45,313 nucleotides of DNA from an uncultured Collinsella sp. (GTDB lineage: Bacteria > Actinomycetota > Coriobacteriia > Coriobacteriales > Coriobacteriaceae). Of this stretch, positions 38,669 to 45,313 are shown piece by piece (the first letter of the stretch is position 1; each line of letters begins with the position of its first letter). The notes under the pieces were generated by a model that did no database searches, was not told the origin of the DNA, and was given only the letters and a program-made list of their open reading frames with translations. The stretch is taken from assembly GCA_902470765.1 (NCBI GenBank), contig CABRHW010000016.1, positions 1 to 45,313 on the forward strand, in the 5' to 3' direction. A program made the position numbers and the translations under genes.

Positions 38669-38684
38669 CGCGGGCGCGCCCGCG
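38669..38684. other. Perfect 16-bp GC palindrome
   Basis: CGCGGGCGCGCCCGCG is fully self-complementary, 22 bp upstream of the NFU start codon. It may form a hairpin, serve as an operator or be a base-composition accident; nothing else is evident in the 168-bp gap to the dCMP deaminase gene. Confidence 0.35.
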
Positions 38685-38814
38685 GACAGAGCTATGTTAC
38701 TACAGCCGTGTACCCGCTCACGAGCCGTCCATGCGCGCAGACACGACTTTCACGAGCAGTCAATTTGGGGCGGGCTATTTAGCTGCTTTTGCCGCCAGCT
38801 GGCGTTGCCACGCG

Positions 38815-39339
38815 CTACTGCTGAGCCTGCCCCTCGGTGCCGATGTGCACATCGACGATAACCTGGCGGTAGCTGATGCCACAGGAGTCGAGGATGCGGC
38901 GGCTGATGCGCCCATCATCGGTGTCGGCGTACTTGTTGTCCAGGTAGACAACCTCGCCCACGCCCACCTGCGCCAAAATCTTGGCGCAGTCGTGGCACGG
39001 GAACAGCGTGACGTAGACCGTGGAACCCTCGAGGTCCTTGAGCGAGCCACGGTAGTTGAGCACGGCGTTGGCCTCGGCATGGACCACGTAGTTGTGCTTG
39101 TCCTGCAGCGGGTCGTCGCTCGTACCCCACGGGAAAAAGTCGTCGTTGAGCGCCGAGGGCGTACCGTTGTAGCCCACCGAAAGGATGCGGTGGTTGGTGT
39201 TGGCGATGCACGCACCCACCTGTGTGTTGGGGTCCTTGCTGCGGCGCTGCGCGGCGATGGCCACGCTCATAAAGAACTCGTCCCAGCTAATGACGTCCAG
39301 GCGCTTGCCTGACGAAGTTTGATGAAGATCGTCCGACAT
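38815..39339 (-). CDS. dCMP deaminase family protein (ComEB-like)
   Basis: 174-residue zinc-dependent deaminase, probably converting dCMP to dUMP for thymidylate synthesis. The zinc site is HAEANA (87-92, His and the catalytic Glu) and PCHDC (114-118, two Cys ligands). Supporting segments are SKDPNTQVGACI near 34-45 and VGYNGTPS near 55. The family is called comEB in Bacillus. ATG 39339 with GGAGG 8 nt upstream is chosen over an in-frame ATG 12 codons earlier. Its transcript presumably reads out from the promoter side shared with coaX. Confidence 0.93.
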   Translation of the reverse strand: MSDDLHQTSSGKRLDVISWDEFFMSVAIAAQRRSKDPNTQVGACIANTNHRILSVGYNGTPSALNDDFFPWGTSDDPLQDKHNYVVHAEANAVLNYRGSLKDLEGSTVYVTLFPCHDCAKILAQVGVGEVVYLDNKYADTDDGRISRRILDSCGISYRQVIVDVHIGTEGQAQQ

Positions 39340-39423
39340 GGCAGACACCTCCGTAATCGCAATAGTTTGACCCATTGTAGCAGGTGAAAGGTGGGGGCGT
39401 TTGTCCCACCGGCGCCCTCACCT

Positions 39424-40275
39424 TTACACGCGGCGGGGCTTTTGGTTGATACGGTAGAGCTCGGCGAGACCCCGCAACGTCAGCGCGTCGTCGACCGTCA
39501 GACTATGACCGACCAGCAACGCGAGCGCCTCGGCGTCGTCGCCGGTAATGACGATGGGCACGCTGCCCTCGCCCGCCGCCTTGGTCGAGCGCATCTCGGC
39601 AAGCACCATATCGAGCATGCCGTCGATGCGGGCCACCTCGCCCAAGACCACGCCCGAGCGCATGGCCTCGCGCGTGTTGCGGCCGATCACATGCGTCGGT
39701 GCCGAGGGCTCGACCTGAGGCAAACGCGCCGCAGCCGCCGAAAGCGAGCGTGCGCCAAGTGTCAGACCCGGCGCGATGACGCCGCCGACAAAGGTACCGT
39801 GCGTATCGATGACCTCAATATTGGTCGTAGTACCCAGGTCGATCACGATGCACGGAGAGCCGTAGACGGCGCGTGCCGCCACAGCGTCGGCGATGCGGTC
39901 GGGGCCGATCTCGGCCGGATCGTCGTAGTGCACGGGCATGCCGGTCTTAAGTCCCGGTCCCACCGTGAGCACGCGTCCCGTGCAGGTGCGGGAAAGCGCC
40001 GCCTTCCACGGGCGCTCGAGCGCCGGCACCACGCAGCTCAGCACTGCCGCCGTGGGCACGAGCGCGCCGGGCATGCCCGCATCGGCCGCCAGCGCGGCCA
40101 TGACTTGAGCGAGACGCATACGCGCTTCGTCGGCCGTAATGCTCGATGGCGTCGTGATCTCGCACGTCGCAAGCGGGCATTCCTGCGCCGCGGCCGAATC
40201 CTCGGCAAACAGACCAAAGCGAATGAACGTGTTGCCCACGTCGACCGTCAATATATATGCGCACCCATTAAGCAT
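39424..40275 (-). CDS. coaX: Type III pantothenate kinase
   Basis: Phosphorylates pantothenate, the first step of coenzyme A synthesis, and is not inhibited by CoA. The 283 residues carry DVGNTFIRFGLF (12-23, normally DVGNTNI), the phosphate-binding DLGTTTNIEV near 137 and GGVIAPGLTLGARSL near 155, all actin-like ATPase-fold motifs. AAAGGAG lies 9 nt before the ATG 40275; an in-frame ATG 18 codons earlier is not used. It lies back to back with the OPT gene. Confidence 0.95.
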   Translation of the reverse strand: MLNGCAYILTVDVGNTFIRFGLFAEDSAAAQECPLATCEITTPSSITADEARMRLAQVMAALAADAGMPGALVPTAAVLSCVVPALERPWKAALSRTCTGRVLTVGPGLKTGMPVHYDDPAEIGPDRIADAVAARAVYGSPCIVIDLGTTTNIEVIDTHGTFVGGVIAPGLTLGARSLSAAAARLPQVEPSAPTHVIGRNTREAMRSGVVLGEVARIDGMLDMVLAEMRSTKAAGEGSVPIVITGDDAEALALLVGHSLTVDDALTLRGLAELYRINQKPRRV

Positions 40276-40351
40276 CGTCGGCGCTCCTTTCGTCTGCCCA
40301 GCAGTATATCGCCTACCTAAACCAGTCATCCCAAAATAACTAGCTTGCCGC

Positions 40352-40467
40352 TATACTGGTGCGCGGTCGCGCGCGAGCTCACGCGGCGGCCCTTGGTAAC
40401 CCGACTTCCCGCGCCGTATCCGTAACGGCGCTCCCGGGGGAAGCGGATATACGCAAAGGAGTTCTAT
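40352..40467 (+). promoter_or_regulatory. OPT promoter and structured leader
   Basis: TATACT (40352-40357) is a good -10; no clear -35 is seen. The leader of about 100 nt folds into a nested hairpin: CTTCCC (40405-40410) with GGGAAG (40438-40443) enclosing GCGCCGT (40411-40417) with ACGGCGC (40425-40431), followed by AAAGGAG before the ATG. The upstream stretch rich in GCGCG can pair further. It matches no riboswitch that I can name. Confidence 0.35.
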
Positions 40468-42171
40468 ATGAGCAATCCCTCGAACCGCGCTTCGATGCGC
40501 GGGCAACTCACGCTGCGCGGTGTCGTCATCGGCGTCCTTGGCTGCGTGATCATCACGGCAAGCTCGGCCTACACCGCCCTCAAGATGGGCGCACTCCCCT
40601 GGCCGATCGTCTTCGCTGCCGTCATCTCGCTGTTCTTCCTTAAGCTCATGGGCAATGCCAGCCTCAACGAGGCCAACGTCACCCACACCATCATGTCCGC
40701 GGGCGCCATGGTCGCCGGCGGCCTGGCGTTTACCATCCCGGGCGCCTGGATGCTGGGCTATGCCGACCAGATCAGCTGGCTCGACATGTTTATCGTGGCA
40801 CTCGCCGGCACCATCTTGGGCCTGCTGGCCACGGCACTCATCCACCGTCACTTTATCGTGGACGCCGCGCTTGAGTTCCCCACCGGCAACGCCGCAGCTC
40901 AGACCCTGCGCGCGACCGAGGCCGGCGGCAAGACCGGCAAGCAGCTCTTTGGCTCCATGGCCATCGCCGGCATCTACAGCGTGCTTCGCGACGCTCTGGG
41001 CGTGGTGCCCAGCATGCTGTGCGCGCTCAATATCCCCGGCGTGACCTTTGCCATCTATAACTCGCCCATGCTGCTCTCCGTCGGCTTCCTCGTGGGCTTC
41101 GCCCCCGTCGCGTTCTGGTTTGCCGGCGCGCTGCTGGGCAATTTTGGCATCATCGTGGGCGGCACCGCTGCCGGTCTATTCGACGTTGTGACTGCGCAGG
41201 GCATTGTTAAGTCCCTGGGTATGGGCCTTATGATGGGCTTTGGCGTCGCCGTCGTCCTCAAGGACATCCTGCCGCAGGTCGCCGGCATCGTCCGCGGTCT
41301 TGCCGCCGACAGCTCCACCGACACCGACGAGCAGTCGCTCATCTCGGGCTCCCTTAAGCTCGACGCCGGTATCATCGGCCTGGGCGCTGCCGCCATCGCC
41401 GTGATCATCGCCATCGTGCTCGACCTTGGCCCCGTTCCGGCCGTCATCGTCACGCTGTTCACCTTTGTCACCACCATCATGAGCGCACAGAGCTGCGGCC
41501 AGACGGGCATCGACCCCATGGAGATCTTTGGCCTCATCGTCATGCTCATCGTGGCTGCCTTCGCTCAGATCGCTCAGGTCAAGCTGTTCTTTATCGCTGG
41601 CATCGTAGCCGTGGCGTGCGGCCTTGCGGGCGACGTCATGAACGACTTTAAGGCCGGCGCCGTGCTGGGCACCAACCCGCGTGCGCAGTGGATCGGCCAA
41701 GCCATCGGCGGCATCGTAGGCGCCCTGGTCGCCGCCGCCGTCATGGTCGCGCTCGTCACCGCCTATGGCCCGGACGCCTTTGGCCCCGACAAGAGCTTTG
41801 TTGCCGCGCAGGCAAGCGTGGTCGCCACCATGGTCTCGGGCATCCCGAGCGTGCCGTGGTTCGTTGGCGGCTTTATCGCCGGCATCGTCATGTACTGGCT
41901 CGGCATTCCGGCCATGATGATTGGCCTGGGCGTGTACCTGCCGTTCTACATGTCACTCACGGCATTCCTGGGCTCCTGCGTCAAGCTCGCCTACGACAAG
42001 TGGTCCGCCCACCGCGACGCCACCGCCGGTCTTTCTGACGAGGAGAGGGCTGCCAAGGACGCCGCCTTCCAGGAACAGGGGCTGGTTGTCGCCAGCGGCC
42101 TGCTCGGCGGCGAGTCCATCGTCGGCGTTATCCTGGCGTTTGTCTCCGTGGGCTTAAGCCTGCTGGGCTAA
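40468..42171 (+). CDS. OPT family oligopeptide-type transporter
   Basis: 567-residue polytopic membrane protein with about 14 helices, matching the OPT/YSL superfamily of secondary transporters. Supporting segments are SSAYTALKMGALPWPIVFAA near residue 30, EFPTGNAAAQTLRA near 140 and SCGQTGIDPMEIFG near 345. OPT proteins carry peptides or metal chelates; the prokaryotic substrate is usually unknown. A soluble Ala-rich loop (about 520-540) precedes the last helix. AAAGGAG lies 8 nt before the ATG. The gene has its own terminator and is the second of four plus-strand genes in the window's right half. Confidence 0.9.
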   Translation: MSNPSNRASMRGQLTLRGVVIGVLGCVIITASSAYTALKMGALPWPIVFAAVISLFFLKLMGNASLNEANVTHTIMSAGAMVAGGLAFTIPGAWMLGYADQISWLDMFIVALAGTILGLLATALIHRHFIVDAALEFPTGNAAAQTLRATEAGGKTGKQLFGSMAIAGIYSVLRDALGVVPSMLCALNIPGVTFAIYNSPMLLSVGFLVGFAPVAFWFAGALLGNFGIIVGGTAAGLFDVVTAQGIVKSLGMGLMMGFGVAVVLKDILPQVAGIVRGLAADSSTDTDEQSLISGSLKLDAGIIGLGAAAIAVIIAIVLDLGPVPAVIVTLFTFVTTIMSAQSCGQTGIDPMEIFGLIVMLIVAAFAQIAQVKLFFIAGIVAVACGLAGDVMNDFKAGAVLGTNPRAQWIGQAIGGIVGALVAAAVMVALVTAYGPDAFGPDKSFVAAQASVVATMVSGIPSVPWFVGGFIAGIVMYWLGIPAMMIGLGVYLPFYMSLTAFLGSCVKLAYDKWSAHRDATAGLSDEERAAKDAAFQEQGLVVASGLLGGESIVGVILAFVSVGLSLLG

Positions 42172-42197
42172 ACCCAACAACAACGTACCCGTTCAGA

Positions 42198-42234
42198 GCG
42201 CGGGGTCGGAGACCATCCGGCCCCGTGCTTTTTT
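42198..42234 (+). terminator. Intrinsic terminator of the OPT gene
   Basis: GCGCGGGGTCGG (42198-42209) pairs with CCGGCCCCGTGC (42217-42228), two G-T pairs, loop AGACCAT, then TTTTTT. Confidence 0.9.
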
Positions 42235-42385
42235 GTATCTGCCGAAACCCTCGGCTTCAACCACATTTGACGCGTCCCCTTTACCTACTCGTCTAAGTTT
42301 CACGTCAAGATGACCACCCCGCCTGCCGCGGTGTAGAGTAGAGGCAGCGGGCGCGATGCATAGCCCGCGGCGGAGCGAGGTGAAC

Positions 42386-43525
42386 ATGAAACTCGATAAC
42401 CAGCAGCTCAAGCGACTGCGCGAGCGCCATCACCGGCGCCACGGCATCCGCCCTGCCTATAGCGAGGTCATGGAGAACGCCGGCCGCTTCCTGAGGCGCG
42501 CATTCAACATTCGCGAGGGACGCGCGCCCTATCACGTGATCCGAAAGCGTTTTGTAAACGGAGCGCGCCTGACCGGCTCTCACCTGTGCATCCTCATTAT
42601 CGCCATGCTCATCGCGAGCATCGGCCTCGATATCGATTCGGACATCGCCATTGTGGGCGCCATGCTCATCTGCCCGCTCATGGGCTCGGTCCTTGCCATG
42701 GCATACGGCATCGCCACGCTCGACCGCGAGATTACCGTCGAGGCCGTTGCGGGCTTGGCTCTACAGATGGTCCTTTGCCTGATCACGTCCACACTGTATT
42801 TTAAGCTCTCGCCCCTTGGCACCACCACGGCCGCCATCATCGATAACTCGACACCCACCGTATGGGACCTTGCCGTCGCGCTCGCGGGCGGCTTTGCGGG
42901 CGGACTGGGTAACTCGCGCGACCAGGAGCCTTCGACGCTCATTGCCGGCGTAGCCGTGGCGACCGCACTCATGCCGCCCCTGTGCGCGGCGGGTTACGGC
43001 ATTGCCATCGCGAGCGGGTCGCTGTTCCTCTCGGCCCTCTACGAGTTTGGCATCAACGTGGTCTTTATCGCACTCGCGGCCGAAGCCGTTCTGCTTCTTT
43101 TGCGCGTGCCGCTCAAGCGCGACCTCAACGGCGACGGTATTGTGACTACCGAGGAAAATGCCGAGGTCGACGAGCTATCGCGCAAGGTGCGCCGCCGCAT
43201 CATCGTGGGCACGGTAATCTTTGCCATCCCCTGCATCGTTATGACGGCGGGTTCCATTGGCTCGGCGCAGGCCGGCGTGCAGGACGGCTACGGCGTCACC
43301 GAAACCACGCGCGAGCTTGCGGCGGTGCTGCCAGGCTTTAAGGACTACACCGTCGCCGTCGAGACCTCGGCCACCGAAGGCGACGAGGAGGGCATCGTCG
43401 AGCGCGAGGTTGTCGCCCATGTGACGACAAGCGAGGCGCTCGGGGCACGCGACCGCCACGTCGCCCGCAAGCTCATCGACCTCAATGTGCCCGAGCTCGA
43501 TCGCGTGGAATTTGACGTGAAGTGA
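42386..43525 (+). CDS. DUF389 membrane protein with EF-hand-like loop
   Basis: 379-residue protein, DUF389 family. A basic N terminus (about 1-65) precedes six or more helices (about 70-240) with the signatures GAMLICPLMG, ALAGGFAGGLGN and ATALMPPLCAAGYG. After the helices the sequence KRDLNGDGIVTTEE (244-257) forms a canonical 12-residue EF-hand Ca2+ loop (246-257: D, N, D, I, T, E in the ligand positions), followed by another helix and a C-terminal domain. ATG 42386 with GAGG 8 nt upstream is chosen over a start ten codons earlier. Function unknown. Confidence 0.85.
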   Translation: MKLDNQQLKRLRERHHRRHGIRPAYSEVMENAGRFLRRAFNIREGRAPYHVIRKRFVNGARLTGSHLCILIIAMLIASIGLDIDSDIAIVGAMLICPLMGSVLAMAYGIATLDREITVEAVAGLALQMVLCLITSTLYFKLSPLGTTTAAIIDNSTPTVWDLAVALAGGFAGGLGNSRDQEPSTLIAGVAVATALMPPLCAAGYGIAIASGSLFLSALYEFGINVVFIALAAEAVLLLLRVPLKRDLNGDGIVTTEENAEVDELSRKVRRRIIVGTVIFAIPCIVMTAGSIGSAQAGVQDGYGVTETTRELAAVLPGFKDYTVAVETSATEGDEEGIVEREVVAHVTTSEALGARDRHVARKLIDLNVPELDRVEFDVK

Positions 43526-43539
43526 TGCAGAGCGCGGCC

Positions 43540-44043
43540 CTACAGGTCGTACTTGTACACGCGATAGATGTACTTCTCGGCTTCCATCTCGTAGGTGGCG
43601 ATGGGTAGACCGTAGCGGTCGTACTCGGTAAAGGTCTTGGCCTGGCCCGATGCCACGAGCATGCTATTTGAATCGCCAACGTGCTGCGCACTGCTCACAT
43701 AGCCCGAAAACGGCACGGCGATCTGGTCTTCGAGCTCGTAGGTGCGCGCCGTCTCGTCCACCGTAAAGATGCGCCCAAACGAATGCGTGCCCTTGTTGTA
43801 GTCGGTCACCACCGCGGCGCCCAGCTGGCCCCAGTCGAACTTGGGATAGCTTTCGGCCGCACCAAAGTTGTTGTCGTACAGCAGCACCTGGTAGCGACTG
43901 GTCGTTGCCGTATCGGAACTCGGCAGATACGTCACGCTGTGCTGGCCCGCGTTGAGCGAAAAATCGCCCTGGGCCTGCAGTAACTTGTCCTCAAAGCCCG
44001 AGCCGGCCCATTGCCACTCCTTTCTATTTCTGGGTCCATCTTC
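43540..44043 (-). pseudogene. 5'-truncated arylsulfotransferase (ASST) remnant
   Basis: The frame from 44043 to 43540 is open but has no ribosome binding site and begins after a TGA (44044-44046). It encodes WQWAGSGFEDKL, then GQHSVTYLP (QH-dV-Y pattern), QVLLYDNN, SGYVSSAQHVGDSNSMLVASG and a terminal YRVYKYDL, all resembling the C-terminal third of arylsulfate sulfotransferases. A full enzyme would be about 500-600 residues. The upstream part is missing, replaced by a REP-like hairpin and the neighbouring gene's end. Read as a decayed or rearranged fragment; expression is doubtful. Confidence 0.65.
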
Positions 44044-44060
44044 TCACTGCTGGCGACCAA

Positions 44061-44096
44061 AAATGATCCGTTTTCCTCCGTCCCCGAGGAATCATT
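44061..44096 (-). repeat. REP-like hairpin behind the hydroxyacyl-CoA dehydrogenase gene
   Basis: AATGAT (44062-44067) pairs with ATCATT (44091-44096) and TCCTC (44074-44078) with GAGGA (44086-44090), loop CGTCCCC, with a six-base bulge. It starts 1 nt after the TAA stop (44098-44100). The loop CGTCCCC is like the CTGTCCC loop of the units behind asp23 and lgt. The position at the end of the sulfotransferase remnant suggests a rearrangement point. Confidence 0.6.
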
Positions 44097-44097
44097 G

Positions 44098-45057
44098 TTA
44101 GTACTTGAAGAAGCCCTCGCCCGAACTTTCGCCCAGCTTACCTTCGTCGAGCATCTGCTTGAGGACGGATGCCATGGCCTTAAAGTTGTAGGGCATCATC
44201 ATCTTTTTGAGCAACGGGCTCACCAGGCCCGGCACCTTCTGGTACTGCATAACGATGTTGTAAGCCGTCTGGATACCAACCGTATCGAATACGCGGAACG
44301 GACCTTTGGGTGCGCCGGTGCCACGCGTCCATGCGAGGTCGATGCTCTTGGGATCGCTCACGCCCGAGACATACAGGTCGAGGCCAGAAAGCAGCCATGG
44401 CACCAGCATGGAATTGAGCAGGTAGCCGTTCTTTTCCTTGTTGACGGGCAGGGCAAGCATGCGAATGTCGTTAGCGAAGTCGACGAGCTCGTCGAAGTAG
44501 CGCTTGTCGGTTTGGTCCTGCGCCATGACCTCGGTCATGTTGTTCTTCCAGATGGAGTTGGCAAAGTGCAGCGACAGGTACTTCTCGGGGCGGCCGGTGT
44601 ACTTGGCAAAGGTGCTCGGCAGCAGCGTAGAGGAGTTCGTTACGACGACGGTCTTTTGCGGGAGAACCGGGGCAAGCTTCTTGTAGAAGTCGATCTTTGC
44701 CTGGGTGTCCTCGGCCATGGACTCGATGACCAGGTCGGCGTCGGCCACTGCCTTGGCAAGATCGAGCTCCAGCTTGAGCGTGGAGTAGGCACGCTCGACG
44801 GCGGCGAGTGCCGCCTCCTTGTCGAAGGGCTTGCCGCTATCGGCGATACCGGCGCACCACTCGCCCGTGCCGTCCGCCATGCCCTCGATAGCAGCGATGT
44901 ACTCCTCGCGCACATGATCGATCTTGGGCTGAGTACGGCCGATGCTGCCCTCGCTGCGCAGCCAAATCGTTACATCAAAGCCGCAGTAGGCTGCCTGAAA
45001 GGCAATCTGGCTTCCCAGCACGCCGCCGCCGGCAACGCAAACGGTCTTGTAGCTCAT
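44098..45057 (-). CDS. 3-hydroxyacyl-CoA dehydrogenase family protein
   Basis: 319-residue NAD-dependent enzyme likely oxidising 3-hydroxyacyl-CoA. The Rossmann motif is VCVAGGGVLGSQIA (6-19). VIESMAEDTQAK (about 110-121), TNSSTLLPS and SLHFANSIWKNN (about 160-171) follow; the last holds the His where the family has HFFNP. The C-terminal helical domain (about 200-319) contains KNGYLLNSMLVPWL and ends GEGFFKY. The usual substrate-binding SHFFNP is altered, so the exact acyl-CoA is not certain. AGAGGAC lies 10 nt before the ATG. A REP-like hairpin follows. Confidence 0.88.
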   Translation of the reverse strand: MSYKTVCVAGGGVLGSQIAFQAAYCGFDVTIWLRSEGSIGRTQPKIDHVREEYIAAIEGMADGTGEWCAGIADSGKPFDKEAALAAVERAYSTLKLELDLAKAVADADLVIESMAEDTQAKIDFYKKLAPVLPQKTVVVTNSSTLLPSTFAKYTGRPEKYLSLHFANSIWKNNMTEVMAQDQTDKRYFDELVDFANDIRMLALPVNKEKNGYLLNSMLVPWLLSGLDLYVSGVSDPKSIDLAWTRGTGAPKGPFRVFDTVGIQTAYNIVMQYQKVPGLVSPLLKKMMMPYNFKAMASVLKQMLDEGKLGESSGEGFFKY

Positions 45058-45277
45058 AAGAACAGTCCTCTCTTACGTAATTCCATAGATGTGTATTTAT
45101 TCAACCGTAAGGAGGACGCGCGCTGGGGGTGGGTTCTATAAACGGACGGTAATTTGCGGCGAACGGCTACACCTGTTCATTAACTCTCGATTTTGAGGGC
45201 ATTTTTTGGCGCTGCTGAACCGCTGTTTTCGGAAGTGCGGGGAAAAATCGGGTTTCGCGGGGGTGCGGACAGAAAGT

Positions 45278-45295
45278 TGGACCGTGAAGCGGTCC
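45278..45295. other. Short hairpin before the last start codon
   Basis: GGACCG (45279-45284) and CGGTCC (45290-45295) pair across TGAAG, just before a ribosome binding site. The gap 45058-45278 is A/T-mixed with no gene that I can support. Confidence 0.4.
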
Positions 45296-45310
45296 GGACT
45301 GGAGGTTCGC

Positions 45311-45313
45311 ATG
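45311..45313 (+). CDS. Possible start of a gene cut by the window edge
   Basis: The window ends at ATG with GGAGG 6 nt upstream (CTGGAGGTTCGC). Only the start codon is inside, so no product can be given. Confidence 0.35.

Noticed and set aside
42235..42385. A promoter for the DUF389 gene
   Set aside because: TAGAGT at about 42336 could be a -10, but no -35 at suitable spacing supports it.
1..45313. CRISPR arrays, rRNA genes, prophage, integrase or toxin-antitoxin pairs
   Set aside because: No regularly spaced repeats, no rRNA motifs and no such protein families were seen on either strand.

Overview
The window is high-GC DNA carrying an almost continuous run of bacterial housekeeping genes, most of them on the minus strand. 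I infer a member of the Coriobacteriia, probably Collinsella or a close relative. The grounds are the GC-rich codon use, a lysine-type MurE, a fused EcfA1-EcfA2 gene behind an FMN riboswitch, zinc-ribbon membrane proteins, an AmaP/Asp23 envelope operon and many small intergenic hairpin repeats. This is an inference; no 16S rRNA or other marker is present.

Left part (1-12500): lysS-greA, tatA and tRNA-Pro(CGG), then veg-ispE, then a compact minus-strand series murE - HAD phosphatase - murI - rph - rdgB - dtd that combines peptidoglycan precursor synthesis with nucleotide and tRNA quality control. asnB is on the plus strand and is preceded by a promoter, a short structured RNA and an intrinsic terminator. 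tRNA-Val(TAC) follows it.

Middle (12700-28500): the arginine operon argC-argJ-argB-argD with an ARG-box-like operator; two tandem flavin-reductase-like/PNPOx paralogues; a riboflavin ECF transporter operon (FMN riboswitch - ribU - ecfA1A2 fusion - ecfT) with overlapping stop/start codons; groES-groEL; a YtcJ-type amidohydrolase; and a divergent M20 amidohydrolase. The groESL operon is bracketed by two unrelated long palindromes with perfect arms of 33-34 bp, the most striking unexplained DNA in the window.

Right part (28500-45313): a cluster of small membrane proteins (DUF2752, a zinc-ribbon DUF4234 protein, a zinc-ribbon DUF4013-like protein with a Pro-Ala repeat tail), a YitT transporter-like protein, the amaP - DUF2273 - asp23 operon, yebC, a large DUF6020-like membrane protein, lgt, a NifU C-terminal-domain protein, dCMP deaminase, coaX, an OPT-family transporter with a structured leader, a DUF389 membrane protein carrying an EF-hand-like loop, a 5'-truncated arylsulfotransferase remnant and a 3-hydroxyacyl-CoA dehydrogenase. 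The window ends on a possible start codon.

Two families of short repeats sit directly behind stop codons: a 68-bp element after lysS and dtd with compensatory stem changes, and REP-like hairpins after rph, asp23, lgt and the hydroxyacyl-CoA dehydrogenase gene. No transposase, integrase, CRISPR array, rRNA or replication origin was seen.
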